Source of the DNA: Dipodascopsis uninucleata var. uninucleata
Taxonomy: Eukaryota > Ascomycota > Lipomycetes > Lipomycetales > Lipomycetaceae
Assembly (NCBI GenBank): GCA_030568195.1
Contig: JAJLTO010000003.1
Span: 1,200,501-1,264,500 of the forward strand
DNA: 64,000 nucleotides
Direction of reading: 5' to 3'
In this document: piece after piece, positions 1 through 10,436 of the stretch
Layout: each line of letters begins with the position of its first letter
Numbering within the stretch: the stretch's first letter is position 1
Notes under the pieces: generated by a model
Databases searched by the model: none
What the model saw: the letters and a program-made list of their open reading frames with translations, nothing else
What the model was told of the DNA's origin: nothing
Program-made: the position numbers and the translations under genes

Positions 1-1049
1 GACGGAACTTCAACATGATGTGAAATTTGAGATGAACAGATAATTATCAGGGCATATTCGATTTCCATTAATATATCATATTCTGCAACTTAACTGATAT
101 ATCGCCATTTTTATTATTATATTTGATCTGAGTTCAATTTTGTTTCGTCCTGTCTGCATAATCTAGCACATAATCGGAGATCTATCAACGTCTTTTCGAC
201 AGCAAATTCTTCAAGTTAATGTATTTAAACGTTAATTTTCAATATCTTTCTATCATTTTTATTGTTTTTTTTATTGTTTATATTTCTGTTCTGGAGGCAC
301 AAATAAGGTATGAATCTTTTTTTGTTAATCTAAGGTATATAATATGGCTGTAGTATGTATATTTAAAAATCATGTATAATCAATTGGCATTAGGATATGG
401 AGTTCATTACGATCTTTTATGTGTTAAATTTTATATCAGGAGTCTAGGATCTTTTTTTACATAATATAGATGTATGTTGTGTATCATTTGTCAGGTTATA
501 TATTACTGAATGCTACTTTCTTGGTGGCTGTTACCTATTTATTATCAATAATTTTTGATACTTTGTTATATACTGAGGCTTTCGTGTTTATTAATTTGTA
601 TGTGGATCTGTCTGTGATTTTATGTTTGAAAGAATCACTTGTTCGATATATAGTAATGACTATCTCATGACCAATTTTAACGCAATTTCTTATAATTGCT
701 CGAATTTAGTTCTTTCTGTTATTAATTTTGTTCCTATCTGTTGCATGATGTTATATTATTTTATTTGAGTATTGAATTAGAGAATTATATGGATACTGGA
801 ATCTGTAAGGAAATTTGTTATAAAGAGATTTAGTAAAATATGTTCCTTGACAATATGCTATTTACTATGTAATGCCATTTCTCAGTAAGGCAGCATTTTT
901 ACTCTTGTTACGTACTGTACATTTTTACTAAGTATAAATTCATAAATAAATAATAGATAATAATGCCAACTCTCACAAGAAAGTTTCACAATGCATTGTA
1001 TCGTGTCAGAAATAAGAGCTTATTAGTCTTTGATTATCCAGTCACAGAT
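1..1049. other. AT-rich region at left edge, no gene supported
   Basis: This stretch is strongly T- and A-rich with stops in every frame. The only open frame of note, 470-670 on the plus strand, is hydrophobic and looks like translated AT-rich DNA rather than a protein. No splice signals that join into a convincing gene were found. It probably holds the 3' flank of SSL1 and the flank of a gene beyond the left edge. Confidence 0.5.
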
Positions 1050-2513
1050 TCATTCTCCAATTCCTGGACCAGCCGAGACGTTGAGTGTACGGTTACGCTT
1101 TTCAGGTTTCGACGATTCGCAACCAGGACAATTATGTAATATTTCGTGCGCAAAAAGATCACAATCAATGCAGAATAAGTTGTGACATTTATGGCACTGA
1201 AATCGTCCAGATCCGCCACTTAACAAATGATTTGATGACTGCACAACGTAGTTTAAGCCATGGCTATCACTGTAGTCAGAGCTACCCGTTCTGTTATATG
1301 ATTGCTGATTCTCGGGAACAGGAGGGAACGGTTGCAGACATGAAAAACAAGTCATTATCTGTGAATATTTTCTCGCTGATTCAAAGTCAAGCTCTTTCCA
1401 GTTGACCAGCGGCATGAGATGATGATAAGAACGAGCCAGATGAGTTGACAAAATAAGTGTCAAACCACAAGAAGGGCACTCTGTAGGTAGTGCACACACC
1501 TTCACATGACATCGAGGACAGATGTAACCACCTTTCACAAGACGAGAGTGACAGGCACAGAATGACGGAGAGCTTTCTACTATTCGAGAAGGAAAGCCCA
1601 TTCTCATTAATTCAGAGGTCGAATGGTTTGTTCGAGTCTTCTTGGTAGATGCGGGTGGTACACACGATGCAGAGAGAAGTTGCTTAAAATGCTGCTCATT
1701 CAAGATAACACCATATGTTGAAACATCACCATTATTTGTACGCTTGCATATTTCTCTGCATATTTCCACCTCTGCTGCCAATCCAACTATTCTAACGTGG
1801 ATCTTTTCTTGTGCAAGAGTATCAATAGTTTTATGAATATCACCAGGGTCACAGGATAAGAGAGAACCAAATATGATGACTACCTCTTTAGTACCATGAG
1901 AAGGCACATGATAAAGAGCACCTCTGCTCATTTCTAATGCATTTTGCAATGATGGATCACCGCTTGGATCGTTTTTCTTAAGAGCTTGTAACGCAACGAT
2001 ATGCTCACTTGGATTACCGCCCAATTGTGATACTAAATATGAAAGACCATCTCTCATGCCAATAATGCCTAGCTGTGAAATGGGATTCTGTTCAAAATAT
2101 TCCACGACAAACTGGATTGCGTAATTCAATGAAAGCTGATACCTCGTTGGTCGCAAATCGCGTTCTGTCATAGCATTTGAACAATCTATAGCTAGTATTA
2201 GGTGACGAATAATTCCTCGTTGAAGAGGTGTAGTATCTTGGAGTAGCCGCCTTCGCTTTCCTGCCTGTACAAGTTCTGCAACAACGCCAGCCAAACTTCC
2301 GCCAGCATCTTCTTGAACCACATCCCATGACCTTTGGATGGAATCCTCCCAAATATATCCTCCTCCTGTTGTTGACCGAAGTTCTGCATTTGATATCTGA
2401 CGTGACTGGCCCGGTTTTCTGCCACCGTGACTAGGTTTTCCATTCCCTGCTAATTCTTCACCTTCTGATCCTGATGATGCTGCGTTGACGTATGAGCCAT
2501 CAGAATCCGACAT
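1050..2513 (-). CDS. SSL1: TFIIH core subunit Ssl1 (p44)
   Basis: A single exon encodes 487 residues, the usual size for the fungal p44/Ssl1 subunit of TFIIH, which acts in transcription initiation and nucleotide excision repair and stimulates the XPD/Rad3 helicase. An acidic, disordered N-terminus (about 1-50) is followed by an aromatic segment (GGYIWEDSIQRSWDVV) typical of the family. A von Willebrand A fold lies at about 102-285 and starts with HLILAIDCSNAM. Cysteine-rich zinc-binding parts follow: CACHSRLVKGGYICPRC near 319-335, CPSCG near 346, and a C-terminal RING-like C4 finger (CHKCHNLFCIDCDLF) near 440-454. The ATG at 2513 opens the frame and no intron is needed. Recognition rests on domain order and conserved motifs, and paralogues are not expected. 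Confidence 0.95.
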   Translation of the reverse strand: MSDSDGSYVNAASSGSEGEELAGNGKPSHGGRKPGQSRQISNAELRSTTGGGYIWEDSIQRSWDVVQEDAGGSLAGVVAELVQAGKRRRLLQDTTPLQRGIIRHLILAIDCSNAMTERDLRPTRYQLSLNYAIQFVVEYFEQNPISQLGIIGMRDGLSYLVSQLGGNPSEHIVALQALKKNDPSGDPSLQNALEMSRGALYHVPSHGTKEVVIIFGSLLSCDPGDIHKTIDTLAQEKIHVRIVGLAAEVEICREICKRTNNGDVSTYGVILNEQHFKQLLSASCVPPASTKKTRTNHSTSELMRMGFPSRIVESSPSFCACHSRLVKGGYICPRCHVKVCALPTECPSCGLTLILSTHLARSYHHLMPLVNWKELDFESARKYSQIMTCFSCLQPFPPVPENQQSYNRTGSSDYSDSHGLNYVVQSSNHLLSGGSGRFQCHKCHNLFCIDCDLFAHEILHNCPGCESSKPEKRNRTLNVSAGPGIGE

Positions 2514-3148
2514 AGCGAAATCCGTGAGAATATATGTAATTCATGGAAGCACTTTGTAACTACTGCAATACAAGTCGTTTAACAAGATAAATTGATAGCG
2601 TAAGCCAGCTTGACTTGAGATCACGATTAAATTTGACGTGTCTAAAAAAACCTTCGTGCGGCGCCATGCTGAGATCACAAATCATGAACTTGGGATTATA
2701 CGCAAAATTAAATGAAGTACATTCAAAGACAGGGAAATACATTACAATATATTAACAACTATAAACGATAACAATTATACCTAAAATATACACATCTCTG
2801 CTCCAAAAAAAAATAAAAAAATAAAATAGAATGAAAAATAATTAAAGGATGCAAAAACGAATAATCAATACAAGCTTAATATATGTCAGAAAGATAACGA
2901 GTCTGCAAGGCAAATCTGCAGAAAACAACATAACCAAACAAAAGTGATGATCAAAAGCCTCTTCTTAAAGGACGGTTAAAATTGAATAATCGCAAATTCT
3001 ACACTTTCGATAAGAAACTGATTACTAATAGACCTTTTTCCGTCTTATTACTATAAGTAAAGAAAACAGAAAGTAGTGTCGAGACAATTTTTAAAATGAT
3101 AAATGCTTACACATCGATTATAAGCATTATCATATCCGCCTAATAAGT
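2514..3148. other. Intergenic region between SSL1 and CHS7
   Basis: This separates the SSL1 start from the CHS7-like stop. It is AT-rich with A-tracts (about 2800-2830). Short frames on both strands lack coding character, and no RNA gene is evident. It should contain the SSL1 promoter and the CHS7 3' flank. Confidence 0.5.
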
Positions 3149-4512
3149 TTATACCGCAGATCCATGTACAGAACTATGAGTAGGGGAAAACATTCCTGGT
3201 GAATTCCGAAACGAGCGCTTAGACGGTAACGTATGATGAACAGACATAGGCATACTACCAATTACTGAGTGTGTAGAAGTGTAAACTGATGTTGGACCAG
3301 AATTCGGTAAAGATGGTACAGAATCATGTGCCGACGGCGGTATTGAGTCACGTAGAGATTGTGAGCCTGAAGCAACTGCTGGCTTTCGGGCGGAGAATTC
3401 GCGCATTTCAGGTTCCCAAGGAGTAGCTTGTGCGACCCATTCATCCTCCGTAATGCTCTGCCAATAAGCCCAAAGGAAACCAAAGCTTATTAAGATACAT
3501 AAACAAGCAAGTAGGGATCCGTCAATTTTACCAGTCGTGTCATTACAAATATACTTGGAGACCACAAATTCAAATATCTGAGATACGACGAACATAATAA
3601 ACGCAGAACTTAGAATGAATAGAGGCTTTCTCTCGTGAAGAACACGAATGACAAGGTTCAACTGGAGAACCATGAAAAAGACAATAGCAACTAGTGGAAA
3701 GAGTAGGTAGAGTGTATATAGAGCATAATTTCTCAAAAGCTCCGGTTGGTCAGTAGCAGAGTTGAATGTACTCGTCCAGTTGAAGGCAGAGTCTAAGGCG
3801 ATATACCCTGTTCCAATAAACATGGCAATCGATGAACAGAGTGTCAATAACATCGATAAAATGCCACCATCTGGCAAAAGCTGATAGGCAACAATGGCGT
3901 TTATCAGTAATAGCCAAGCCGTCGATACTGTACTTGCTATTTCTATAGCTGAGAAATAAATAAGAATTGTACGATTGAAAATAAACCCTCCATTTGCGAA
4001 TATCGCCGAGATAGAAGACACAATGTACGAAAAATAGAGAACCTGCATCTCCTTCCGACCAACTGCGCCCCACCGTCTCTGAGCATATACTATAAACAAT
4101 ATTGACAAAACTACTCCCAGAAACGATACCAGAACAAGTCCAAGATTACCGATTTCATGGCCTGTAGTTGCGTTAAAGCCTCGTAGGGCGCAATATTTTG
4201 GGACATTATCGTAGAGCTGTTAAGAATGATATAATAGTTAGTAAAGATATTATGCTAGTTCAGTCTTGGGTAGCTTGTTATGTACAGAACTGAAGAGTCC
4301 ACATCTATATTTCCAATTTATTCATTTTCTTACATTACACACAGGTAGAGTTGAGTAATAGCAGAATTTCTAAAAATGCTCTTTGTTAATCGAAGTTCAT
4401 AAACATAGATGATTAGCATAGAGAAGTTTGGCAGCGTTCCTTAGAACGAAGCGTTCTTAATGACTTCCCGTATAACACTTACATTAAAATTGCCGTAATT
4501 GCTGACCACCAT
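3149..4512 (-). CDS. CHS7: Chs7-type chitin synthase export chaperone, two exons
   Basis: Exons are complement(4483..4512) and complement(3149..4216), joined in phase 0 to give about 365 residues. The intron has a GTAAGT donor and a TACTAAC branch site 16 nt before its AG acceptor. Exon 1 encodes only MVVSNYGNFN; exon 2 continues LYDNVPKYCALRGFNATTG. The region around EIGNLGLVLVSFLG to RWGAVGRKEMQ aligns by eye with S. cerevisiae Chs7 (CYARSIDLANTV..., YTAIGRSEYL). Six to seven hydrophobic segments occupy about 40-275, and the C-terminus is a Ser/Pro-rich cytosolic tail. Known Chs7 proteins sit in the ER membrane and are needed for chitin synthase III (Chs3) to leave the ER. The first ATG in the downstream frame is far inside the family alignment, so the spliced 5' exon is needed. 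Chs7 and its fungal paralogues share one Pfam family, so a paralogue is possible. Confidence 0.85.
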
Positions 4513-5520
4513 ACTCCTCAACTGATTCGATTATCGATCAATTTGACTACTTCTTCTATCGCTGTCTGACTAAATGCGTGAGATTGGTATGTTTCCGCTA
4601 AAATGAATAGAAGATGATTAAATTGTAATACACGTCTACAACTAATGCGATAAAAATACGAATAACGAAAACAAAAAACCACGGCTATTTCAATAAAACA
4701 AGAGAAAGATGCTAACAGTTATGAAAAGCTCTGGTATCAATGATTTTAAAAATATTTTCAGAAGTTAGTCAGAAATAACAAGTCAATAGAGCAAAATAAA
4801 GTTGATGTAACTAAAGAGGCGCTTTAAACTGGCGAAAATGTATAAATTTACGGAGACAAATTTAGCAGTTTCTAGTATGGTTCTTACACAGCCTAAAAAT
4901 ACAATCTCGTCATATTACTTCGCGAGATGAGTTCGATATAGACTCCTGTAACAATTCAAATTCGTTTACTTTAAATATGTTCTTCTCCAATATAAGGGAT
5001 TAGGCACGATGAGCAGTACAGTTGTTTTGGCGTTTGTAATATCGGAAATATGATAAAACTACACTGAAATTGGATGAAGCACAGAATCAACTGTTAATAG
5101 TATTTTCTGTAAGACAAAACTATATCCTATGAAACCATTCAACTAAAAGCTGTTCTTAGTATCTAATTGGAGTGCGTAAGAAGAACCTATTACTAGGTTC
5201 AAAACAATGCACGTTAGGATTGATTAGAATATAAGTATAATGAACATATCTAGGAGCAAATAGGATCACCAAAGCATCCTATAATACTATTCCATAACTC
5301 GGAAAATATTATACATCCATATGAGCCGTTATTGTTTTGGGACTCCTGATACATTTCAATATAGTAAATAATGCTAATTTTAGTGTATAACTCTGTAGAT
5401 CGTCGAGAGTAAATGAACTTATCGTAATGTGTCAGAATAATGTATTTGCTCAGAAAGCAATAATTAATGAATTCGCTATTAGAAAACCAATGCTTATATA
5501 AACATTCCGCTTTAAAAAAT
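4513..5520. other. Intergenic region, nothing recognised
   Basis: About 1 kb of AT-rich sequence lies between the CHS7 start and the ENGase stop, both minus strand. Stops are frequent in all frames and no phase-consistent exons or RNA genes were found. The CHS7 promoter should lie in its left part. Confidence 0.5.
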
Positions 5521-7596
5521 CTATGATAAATCTAATACAGTATCTGTTCCCTTCACTATGGATCCAGCCCAGCTAATAGAATCTATTCGAACTCTGAGGA
5601 CATAGTCTGAAATGCTAGACTCATCATCGATAGACTCATCAACAGCAAGACTTTGAAAGGAGCTCAAGCTATAAGACGGAGTAGGTGCTACTCCGACCAT
5701 TTTACCATTAACATAAATTATCCACTCAGCCGTTTCTTCGTCTTCTGGCCAATCTAAGCAGTTATTGCGCAAATTATGCGTTACTGTTGTTACTCTGGTT
5801 GGTGCGGGACCGGATACTAGAGAGCCCGAATTCACCTTCGAAGAATCTTCGACACTGCTCAGTAGCATACTCCCCAGATAAATTGAACTCTCAAAATTAT
5901 AACCACATAATATGTCAATGTGGTCTATAATATAATTATTACAACCACTTAGTGACTCTGGTCCTGGAAATGTAAATGATTTACGCACCCACGAATTTAG
6001 AACACTTCCTGATAGATCTGCACTATACTCAATCGGCGTCTTATCTTGGTCATCTTGATATCCGGAAATCCTTATACTGACGTCCCCATCTGAACACTTT
6101 AAAAATGTCACGTAAAAATTGAATGCTCTTCCAGTGGGTATTTCCATGTCGAGGCAGAATAGAGGCTTAGCAAGCGTTGTGTTTTTCGACGATCTGCGTG
6201 ACTTTTGAAATGAAGCGTGCCGTGTATTTGAAGGTGGTGGCGATGTGCTTGTAGAATTGAATATGGAGTAGTAAGGAGACAAATTTCTCGGATTAGAGGT
6301 TACCTTAAGTGACGAACCGCCATAGAACGCCTTTGAATAGTCAAGCCTGAAAGTGACTGAGAAGGTAGACCTCTTAGCTGTTGATATATGAGTTAAATCT
6401 AGTTTATGCAGATAGTCTGTAAGTGTAGGTGACTTGGAACCATGCATATAGGAAGGTAGTGCAGTTTGAACACTATGAAATACCCAATTTTGCTCGAATT
6501 CTGGTTTGCCATTGACAAAAAACTTTGTGCCATGTCCAGTACTGAAGGACGTGTAAAACAACTTGTATGACCCAATACTCAATACTGGGGCTGGAATAGG
6601 ATCAATAAATTCTGATATACTGTTATTTAATCCTGACTCAGAATCTACATTAGAAAACCAGAAAGAGAAATCGTTCTTCTCAAATTCATTCTCGGGAAGA
6701 TCCTCGTAAACCCAAGCCGGTGCAAAGAGTGCTAAGCTAGTACCTGCAGGCTCAATCTGTCGAATCGCTTTCCCAATGTCAAACTTGGCTGGGTACAGTG
6801 TATTACGTCCCCATACATCCAATCCAGTCCATAAATCAAGCTTGAACTGGTCGCCTGCCAATTTAGCGCCGCTAAATACATTATTTGTGGTCCAAAAATA
6901 GTTTGTAAATAATCCATCGGCTGCTCGAAAGAATGGTAGAGTAGTTGAATTAAGACAATCCTGGTAATCTACACGATTCTCTAGCGTGAGTGCATCATAC
7001 CAAAGAACTTTAGAGGAGTTCCCTAGCACAGATCGCATCACATATCGCAAATAATCGACAAATTGAAGAACCAATTGAGCTTCGTCTCTCGTAGATAGTA
7101 TTGTCTCGACATTTATCAAGTATCCGTCGAACCCATATCGTTGCGCAATTCTTGTCAATACATCAGCGTACTCAAACATGTATCCTTTGCGCCGATCTAT
7201 CAGGTCCCTAAGATCTGTATTTCCACTAGCACTTGGTTCAAAAATCAGAGTTCCAAGACAGCTAACTCCAGACTTGTGGCAGGCATTTGTCCATGAAATA
7301 GGCGGAACTGTCACTCGATGATGTGAGAAGTAAACAAAAGTATCTGTTAGAGAAAATGCCCGCGCCCAGTACGCATTCCCAGTAGGGTGCGGAAAGTAGC
7401 CCTCTACAAGATCATCCTGATTCTCACAATATCCCCCTTTAAAGTCGTGACATATTAACAGTCGAGAATGTAGGTGCTCGTCTGGCTTTCTATAGCGTGT
7501 TCTGAGTGTCGCTCGAGCCTTCTGGTTGCGATCCTGCATTTCATCCCAGCAAAGCAGTTCCGAGAGGCTAGTAAAATACCGGCACTTACTTGCCAT
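5521..7596 (-). CDS. Cytosolic endo-beta-N-acetylglucosaminidase (GH85, ENGase)
   Basis: One exon of 691 residues. GH85 enzymes cut between the two core GlcNAc residues of N-glycans; the cytosolic form trims free oligosaccharides released from misfolded glycoproteins. Family marks in order are SLSELLCW near 11, LLICHDFKGGY near 46, DTFVYFSHHRVTVPP near 85, WTNACHKSGVSCLGTLIFE near 102, and the catalytic N-x-E inside FDGYLINVETIL (Asn162 and Glu164). A C-terminal beta-rich region (about 480-690) fits the accessory domains of the family. There is no signal peptide, so cytosolic action is inferred. The ATG at 7596 is immediately followed by a GTAAGT-like string (ATGGCAAGTAAGT), but the frame reads straight through into family sequence, so no intron is assumed. 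It lies head-to-tail with the alpha-xylosidase gene. Confidence 0.93.
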   Translation of the reverse strand: MASKCRYFTSLSELLCWDEMQDRNQKARATLRTRYRKPDEHLHSRLLICHDFKGGYCENQDDLVEGYFPHPTGNAYWARAFSLTDTFVYFSHHRVTVPPISWTNACHKSGVSCLGTLIFEPSASGNTDLRDLIDRRKGYMFEYADVLTRIAQRYGFDGYLINVETILSTRDEAQLVLQFVDYLRYVMRSVLGNSSKVLWYDALTLENRVDYQDCLNSTTLPFFRAADGLFTNYFWTTNNVFSGAKLAGDQFKLDLWTGLDVWGRNTLYPAKFDIGKAIRQIEPAGTSLALFAPAWVYEDLPENEFEKNDFSFWFSNVDSESGLNNSISEFIDPIPAPVLSIGSYKLFYTSFSTGHGTKFFVNGKPEFEQNWVFHSVQTALPSYMHGSKSPTLTDYLHKLDLTHISTAKRSTFSVTFRLDYSKAFYGGSSLKVTSNPRNLSPYYSIFNSTSTSPPPSNTRHASFQKSRRSSKNTTLAKPLFCLDMEIPTGRAFNFYVTFLKCSDGDVSIRISGYQDDQDKTPIEYSADLSGSVLNSWVRKSFTFPGPESLSGCNNYIIDHIDILCGYNFESSIYLGSMLLSSVEDSSKVNSGSLVSGPAPTRVTTVTHNLRNNCLDWPEDEETAEWIIYVNGKMVGVAPTPSYSLSSFQSLAVDESIDDESSISDYVLRVRIDSISWAGSIVKGTDTVLDLS

Positions 7597-7970
7597 TCGG
7601 CTGTTGTAATTTTGTTGACGTCTCGATGATGTGCTTTTTCTTTTGTTAAATTGGTATGCTGCTGTATCTCATTACATAATTCTTGAGATCCTGGAGCACC
7701 TACAATCACAAGTACTACTATATGCCTCTTTGGGAAATTTACTGGTTCGTGTTGTCACCGATTTGGGGAGCTATATGTGCGGCGTATAGTGACATAAAGA
7801 AGCAAACTCAAATTAAGAATAACATTAGGTTAGGGCAAATATGCAACATAATTGTAGTTTACTAGTTACTATTTACGTATAGTTTCAAATATGAGTATCA
7901 TTAAACAGTTCGTGAACATTAAACTAGATACAAGTCTATAAAAGCTGTGAGAGGTAATCCAAAACAAGCT
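7597..7970. other. Short intergenic spacer between ENGase and alpha-xylosidase genes
   Basis: This 374-base spacer holds the ENGase promoter and the 3' flank of the GH31 gene. A 60-codon plus-strand frame here has no coding character. No RNA gene was seen. Confidence 0.5.
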
Positions 7971-10436
7971 CTATTCGAAAGTCACCGCAATGGATTTGGC
8001 GCCAGCTGAAACTGTAATAATAGATTCACCTGCTGCAGCGGTAGATATGACATTACTGGCAATAATAGTCTCATCAATAGATACCGACGCAATATTTGAT
8101 GGCAAAGCGACCAATTTTAAGATCCAGTCAGTAAGAGTAGTGCCAGATTTAATTGTAAGAGTAAGGGCCTTTGCGGCAACCAGCTCCATGCCAATAATGA
8201 GCTTATCAGCACCGCTAGGAATCACGTTATCAGCGATGTTAATAATCTTATGAATAGGAGTCTCTGGACAACCAGATGCATTGACCATCAAAGTAAACTT
8301 AGATGCCCAATCATAGTCAACTTTGGAATCATCGGAGCCAAAAACAATGGCACCACCTGGTCGAAGGAGTACCGGAATAGAAAAGAAATCGTGAGATTCG
8401 GTGACATACTTGCCGCCACCCTCTCGGAGCTTTCCATCTACAATACCGTACCAGGATCCCGGACCATTAGGAATGTAATACTCAACTACTTCATCAGAGA
8501 AAACTGGTGCGACAAGCAATTCTGGTCCCAGGAAGTATTGTGTATCAACATTCCAGGACACAGGATCTTGAGGAAATTCCAAAAATGTAGCTCTTAAAAG
8601 CGAAATTCCTGTTTTAGTCGCCTGCTTAGCTAAAGTGAAGAGGTAGGGCATGAGGGTGTGTTTGATTCTAACAAACTTAGCCAAGACCTTCTCTGCTTCA
8701 CCTGTTGGGTCAATAAGCCATGGGACTCTGTAACTATTACTTCCGTGTAGGCGAGAATGCGAAGAGAATAGACCGAAGGCTATCCAACGTTTGTAAAGAG
8801 CTGGATCTGGGTTACCTTCAAATCCACCAATATCATGCGCCCAGAAGGCAAAACCACAAAGTGCAAGCGAAAGACCTCCTCTCAGTGTCTCTGCCATAGC
8901 TTGAAAAGTTGAGTATGGATCACCGCCCCAATGGACTGGGAACCTCTGCACGCCAGCAGTGGCTGAACGGGCAAAAACTGCAGCATTGTTCTTACCTAAT
9001 TTATTCTCAATTACTTCAAAAGTAGCCTTGTTGTAAAGGAAAGGATAATAATTGTGCATCTTCATGGGATCAGAACCGTCGAAATAAACAGCGTCACCAG
9101 TTGGTATGCGTTCGCCAAAGTCAGTCTTGAAACTGTCAACACCCATATCAATCAACTTGGCTAGCTTAGACTGGTACCACTTATATGCCTCAGGATTTGT
9201 AAAGTCAATAAAACCCATTCCGGCCTGCCAGTAGTCATACTGCCAGACAGACCCATCTGATTTTTTGATAAAATATCCTTTAGCTGCTCCTTCGTCAAAA
9301 ATGGAAGATTCTTGAGCAATGTACGGGTTAATCCAGACACAGACACGAATTCCTCTTGCTTTTAATGCTCGAAGGTCTGCAGCGGCATCTGGGAAATAAT
9401 CCTTGTCAAATTCAAAGTCACACCATTCAAATCCCTTCATCCAGAAACAGTCGTAATGAAAGACAGAAACTGGAATAGAGCGCTCAGCCATGCCATCCAG
9501 AAAGGATGCTACAGTCTTAGCATCATATTCTGTAGTAAATGAGGTACTCAGCCAGAGACCGAAAGTCCATTTTGGCGGCAGTGCTGGCTTTCCAGTCAAG
9601 CTAGTGTATTTAGAAATAATAGACTTGGGATCTGGGCCGTAAATAAGGTAGACTCCTATCTGTTCGCCAGGAACAGTGATATTTACTCTCGTAGTGCGCT
9701 CAGACTGAATTTCATAAGAAACAAACGAAGAAGTTGGAAGAAATATTCCATATCCTCTAGAAGAGATATAGAATGGAATATTTTTATAAGTCAACTCAGA
9801 TCCAGTACCACCATCATCGTTCCACATATCAACTGACTGGCCGTTCTTGATTAAAGGTCCAAATCGCTCGCCAAGTCCATAGACCTTTTCTCCAACACTG
9901 AGCTCGAACTGATATGTGACGTATCGCTGTCCTCTATTGGGATCAGTATAGTTGAGTTTTGGATGTGCAGCAGTGGTTCCCTGCTTAACATAACCAACAG
10001 ATCTCCATCCCAGGCGAGTTAACAACCTTTTCTTATTTTCATTTGCATAAAAATCCAAGCCAAAAGATTTAGCTCCCGTATCCAGTTTAGCCTCAAGTGA
10101 CCCAATGGAGAAAGTGGCACTGTTGCCAGAAACAGTGCTAGCTGTCTTACTGGATCTGGATGGAACTCCATCAGGATACAGCTCGAAAAAGGGACCTCTT
10201 GAAGTCGATTTCTGAGATTTCCAGTGAGTGGAAGTAAGAAGGAGGACATCATCGGTAGGTGACGTGATGGAATGTGACAAAGTAGGATTATTCAACGTAT
10301 CTCCACGGAAATTAATAGGTTTCGAACAAGTCACAAAATATAGTTCATCATCTTTGACTTTTGTCTTTGCGACCTCAACAGCCCAATCTATGATAGTATC
10401 TGGAGCTGGGTGCCAACAGCCATGAGAAATTTTCAT
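7971..10436 (-). CDS. Alpha-xylosidase, glycoside hydrolase family 31
   Basis: An uninterrupted frame of 821 residues. GH31 alpha-xylosidases remove terminal alpha-linked xylose from isoprimeverose and xyloglucan oligosaccharides. The catalytic nucleophile is Asp439 in SFKTDFGERIPTGD, the form typical of the YicI-type alpha-xylosidase subgroup, where alpha-glucosidases of the family have a WIDMNE-type motif. The general acid is predicted as Asp506 in HWGGDPYSTF. Other family features are the N-terminal beta-domain (VYGLGERFGPL near 185), LPPKWTFGLWLS near 286 and ALCGFAFWAHDIGGF after the acid/base. There is no signal peptide, so an intracellular enzyme acting on imported oligosaccharides is inferred. 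It is divergent to a sugar transporter and shares a promoter rich in GTGGGG sites. Alpha-glucosidase activity cannot be excluded from sequence. Confidence 0.92.
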   Translation of the reverse strand: MKISHGCWHPAPDTIIDWAVEVAKTKVKDDELYFVTCSKPINFRGDTLNNPTLSHSITSPTDDVLLLTSTHWKSQKSTSRGPFFELYPDGVPSRSSKTASTVSGNSATFSIGSLEAKLDTGAKSFGLDFYANENKKRLLTRLGWRSVGYVKQGTTAAHPKLNYTDPNRGQRYVTYQFELSVGEKVYGLGERFGPLIKNGQSVDMWNDDGGTGSELTYKNIPFYISSRGYGIFLPTSSFVSYEIQSERTTRVNITVPGEQIGVYLIYGPDPKSIISKYTSLTGKPALPPKWTFGLWLSTSFTTEYDAKTVASFLDGMAERSIPVSVFHYDCFWMKGFEWCDFEFDKDYFPDAAADLRALKARGIRVCVWINPYIAQESSIFDEGAAKGYFIKKSDGSVWQYDYWQAGMGFIDFTNPEAYKWYQSKLAKLIDMGVDSFKTDFGERIPTGDAVYFDGSDPMKMHNYYPFLYNKATFEVIENKLGKNNAAVFARSATAGVQRFPVHWGGDPYSTFQAMAETLRGGLSLALCGFAFWAHDIGGFEGNPDPALYKRWIAFGLFSSHSRLHGSNSYRVPWLIDPTGEAEKVLAKFVRIKHTLMPYLFTLAKQATKTGISLLRATFLEFPQDPVSWNVDTQYFLGPELLVAPVFSDEVVEYYIPNGPGSWYGIVDGKLREGGGKYVTESHDFFSIPVLLRPGGAIVFGSDDSKVDYDWASKFTLMVNASGCPETPIHKIINIADNVIPSGADKLIIGMELVAAKALTLTIKSGTTLTDWILKLVALPSNIASVSIDETIIASNVISTAAAGESIITVSAGAKSIAVTFE

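Noticed and set aside
7586-7596. GTAAGT string directly after the ENGase ATG as a splice donor
   Set aside because: The reading frame through the string continues into conserved GH85 sequence, so splicing here would remove needed residues.
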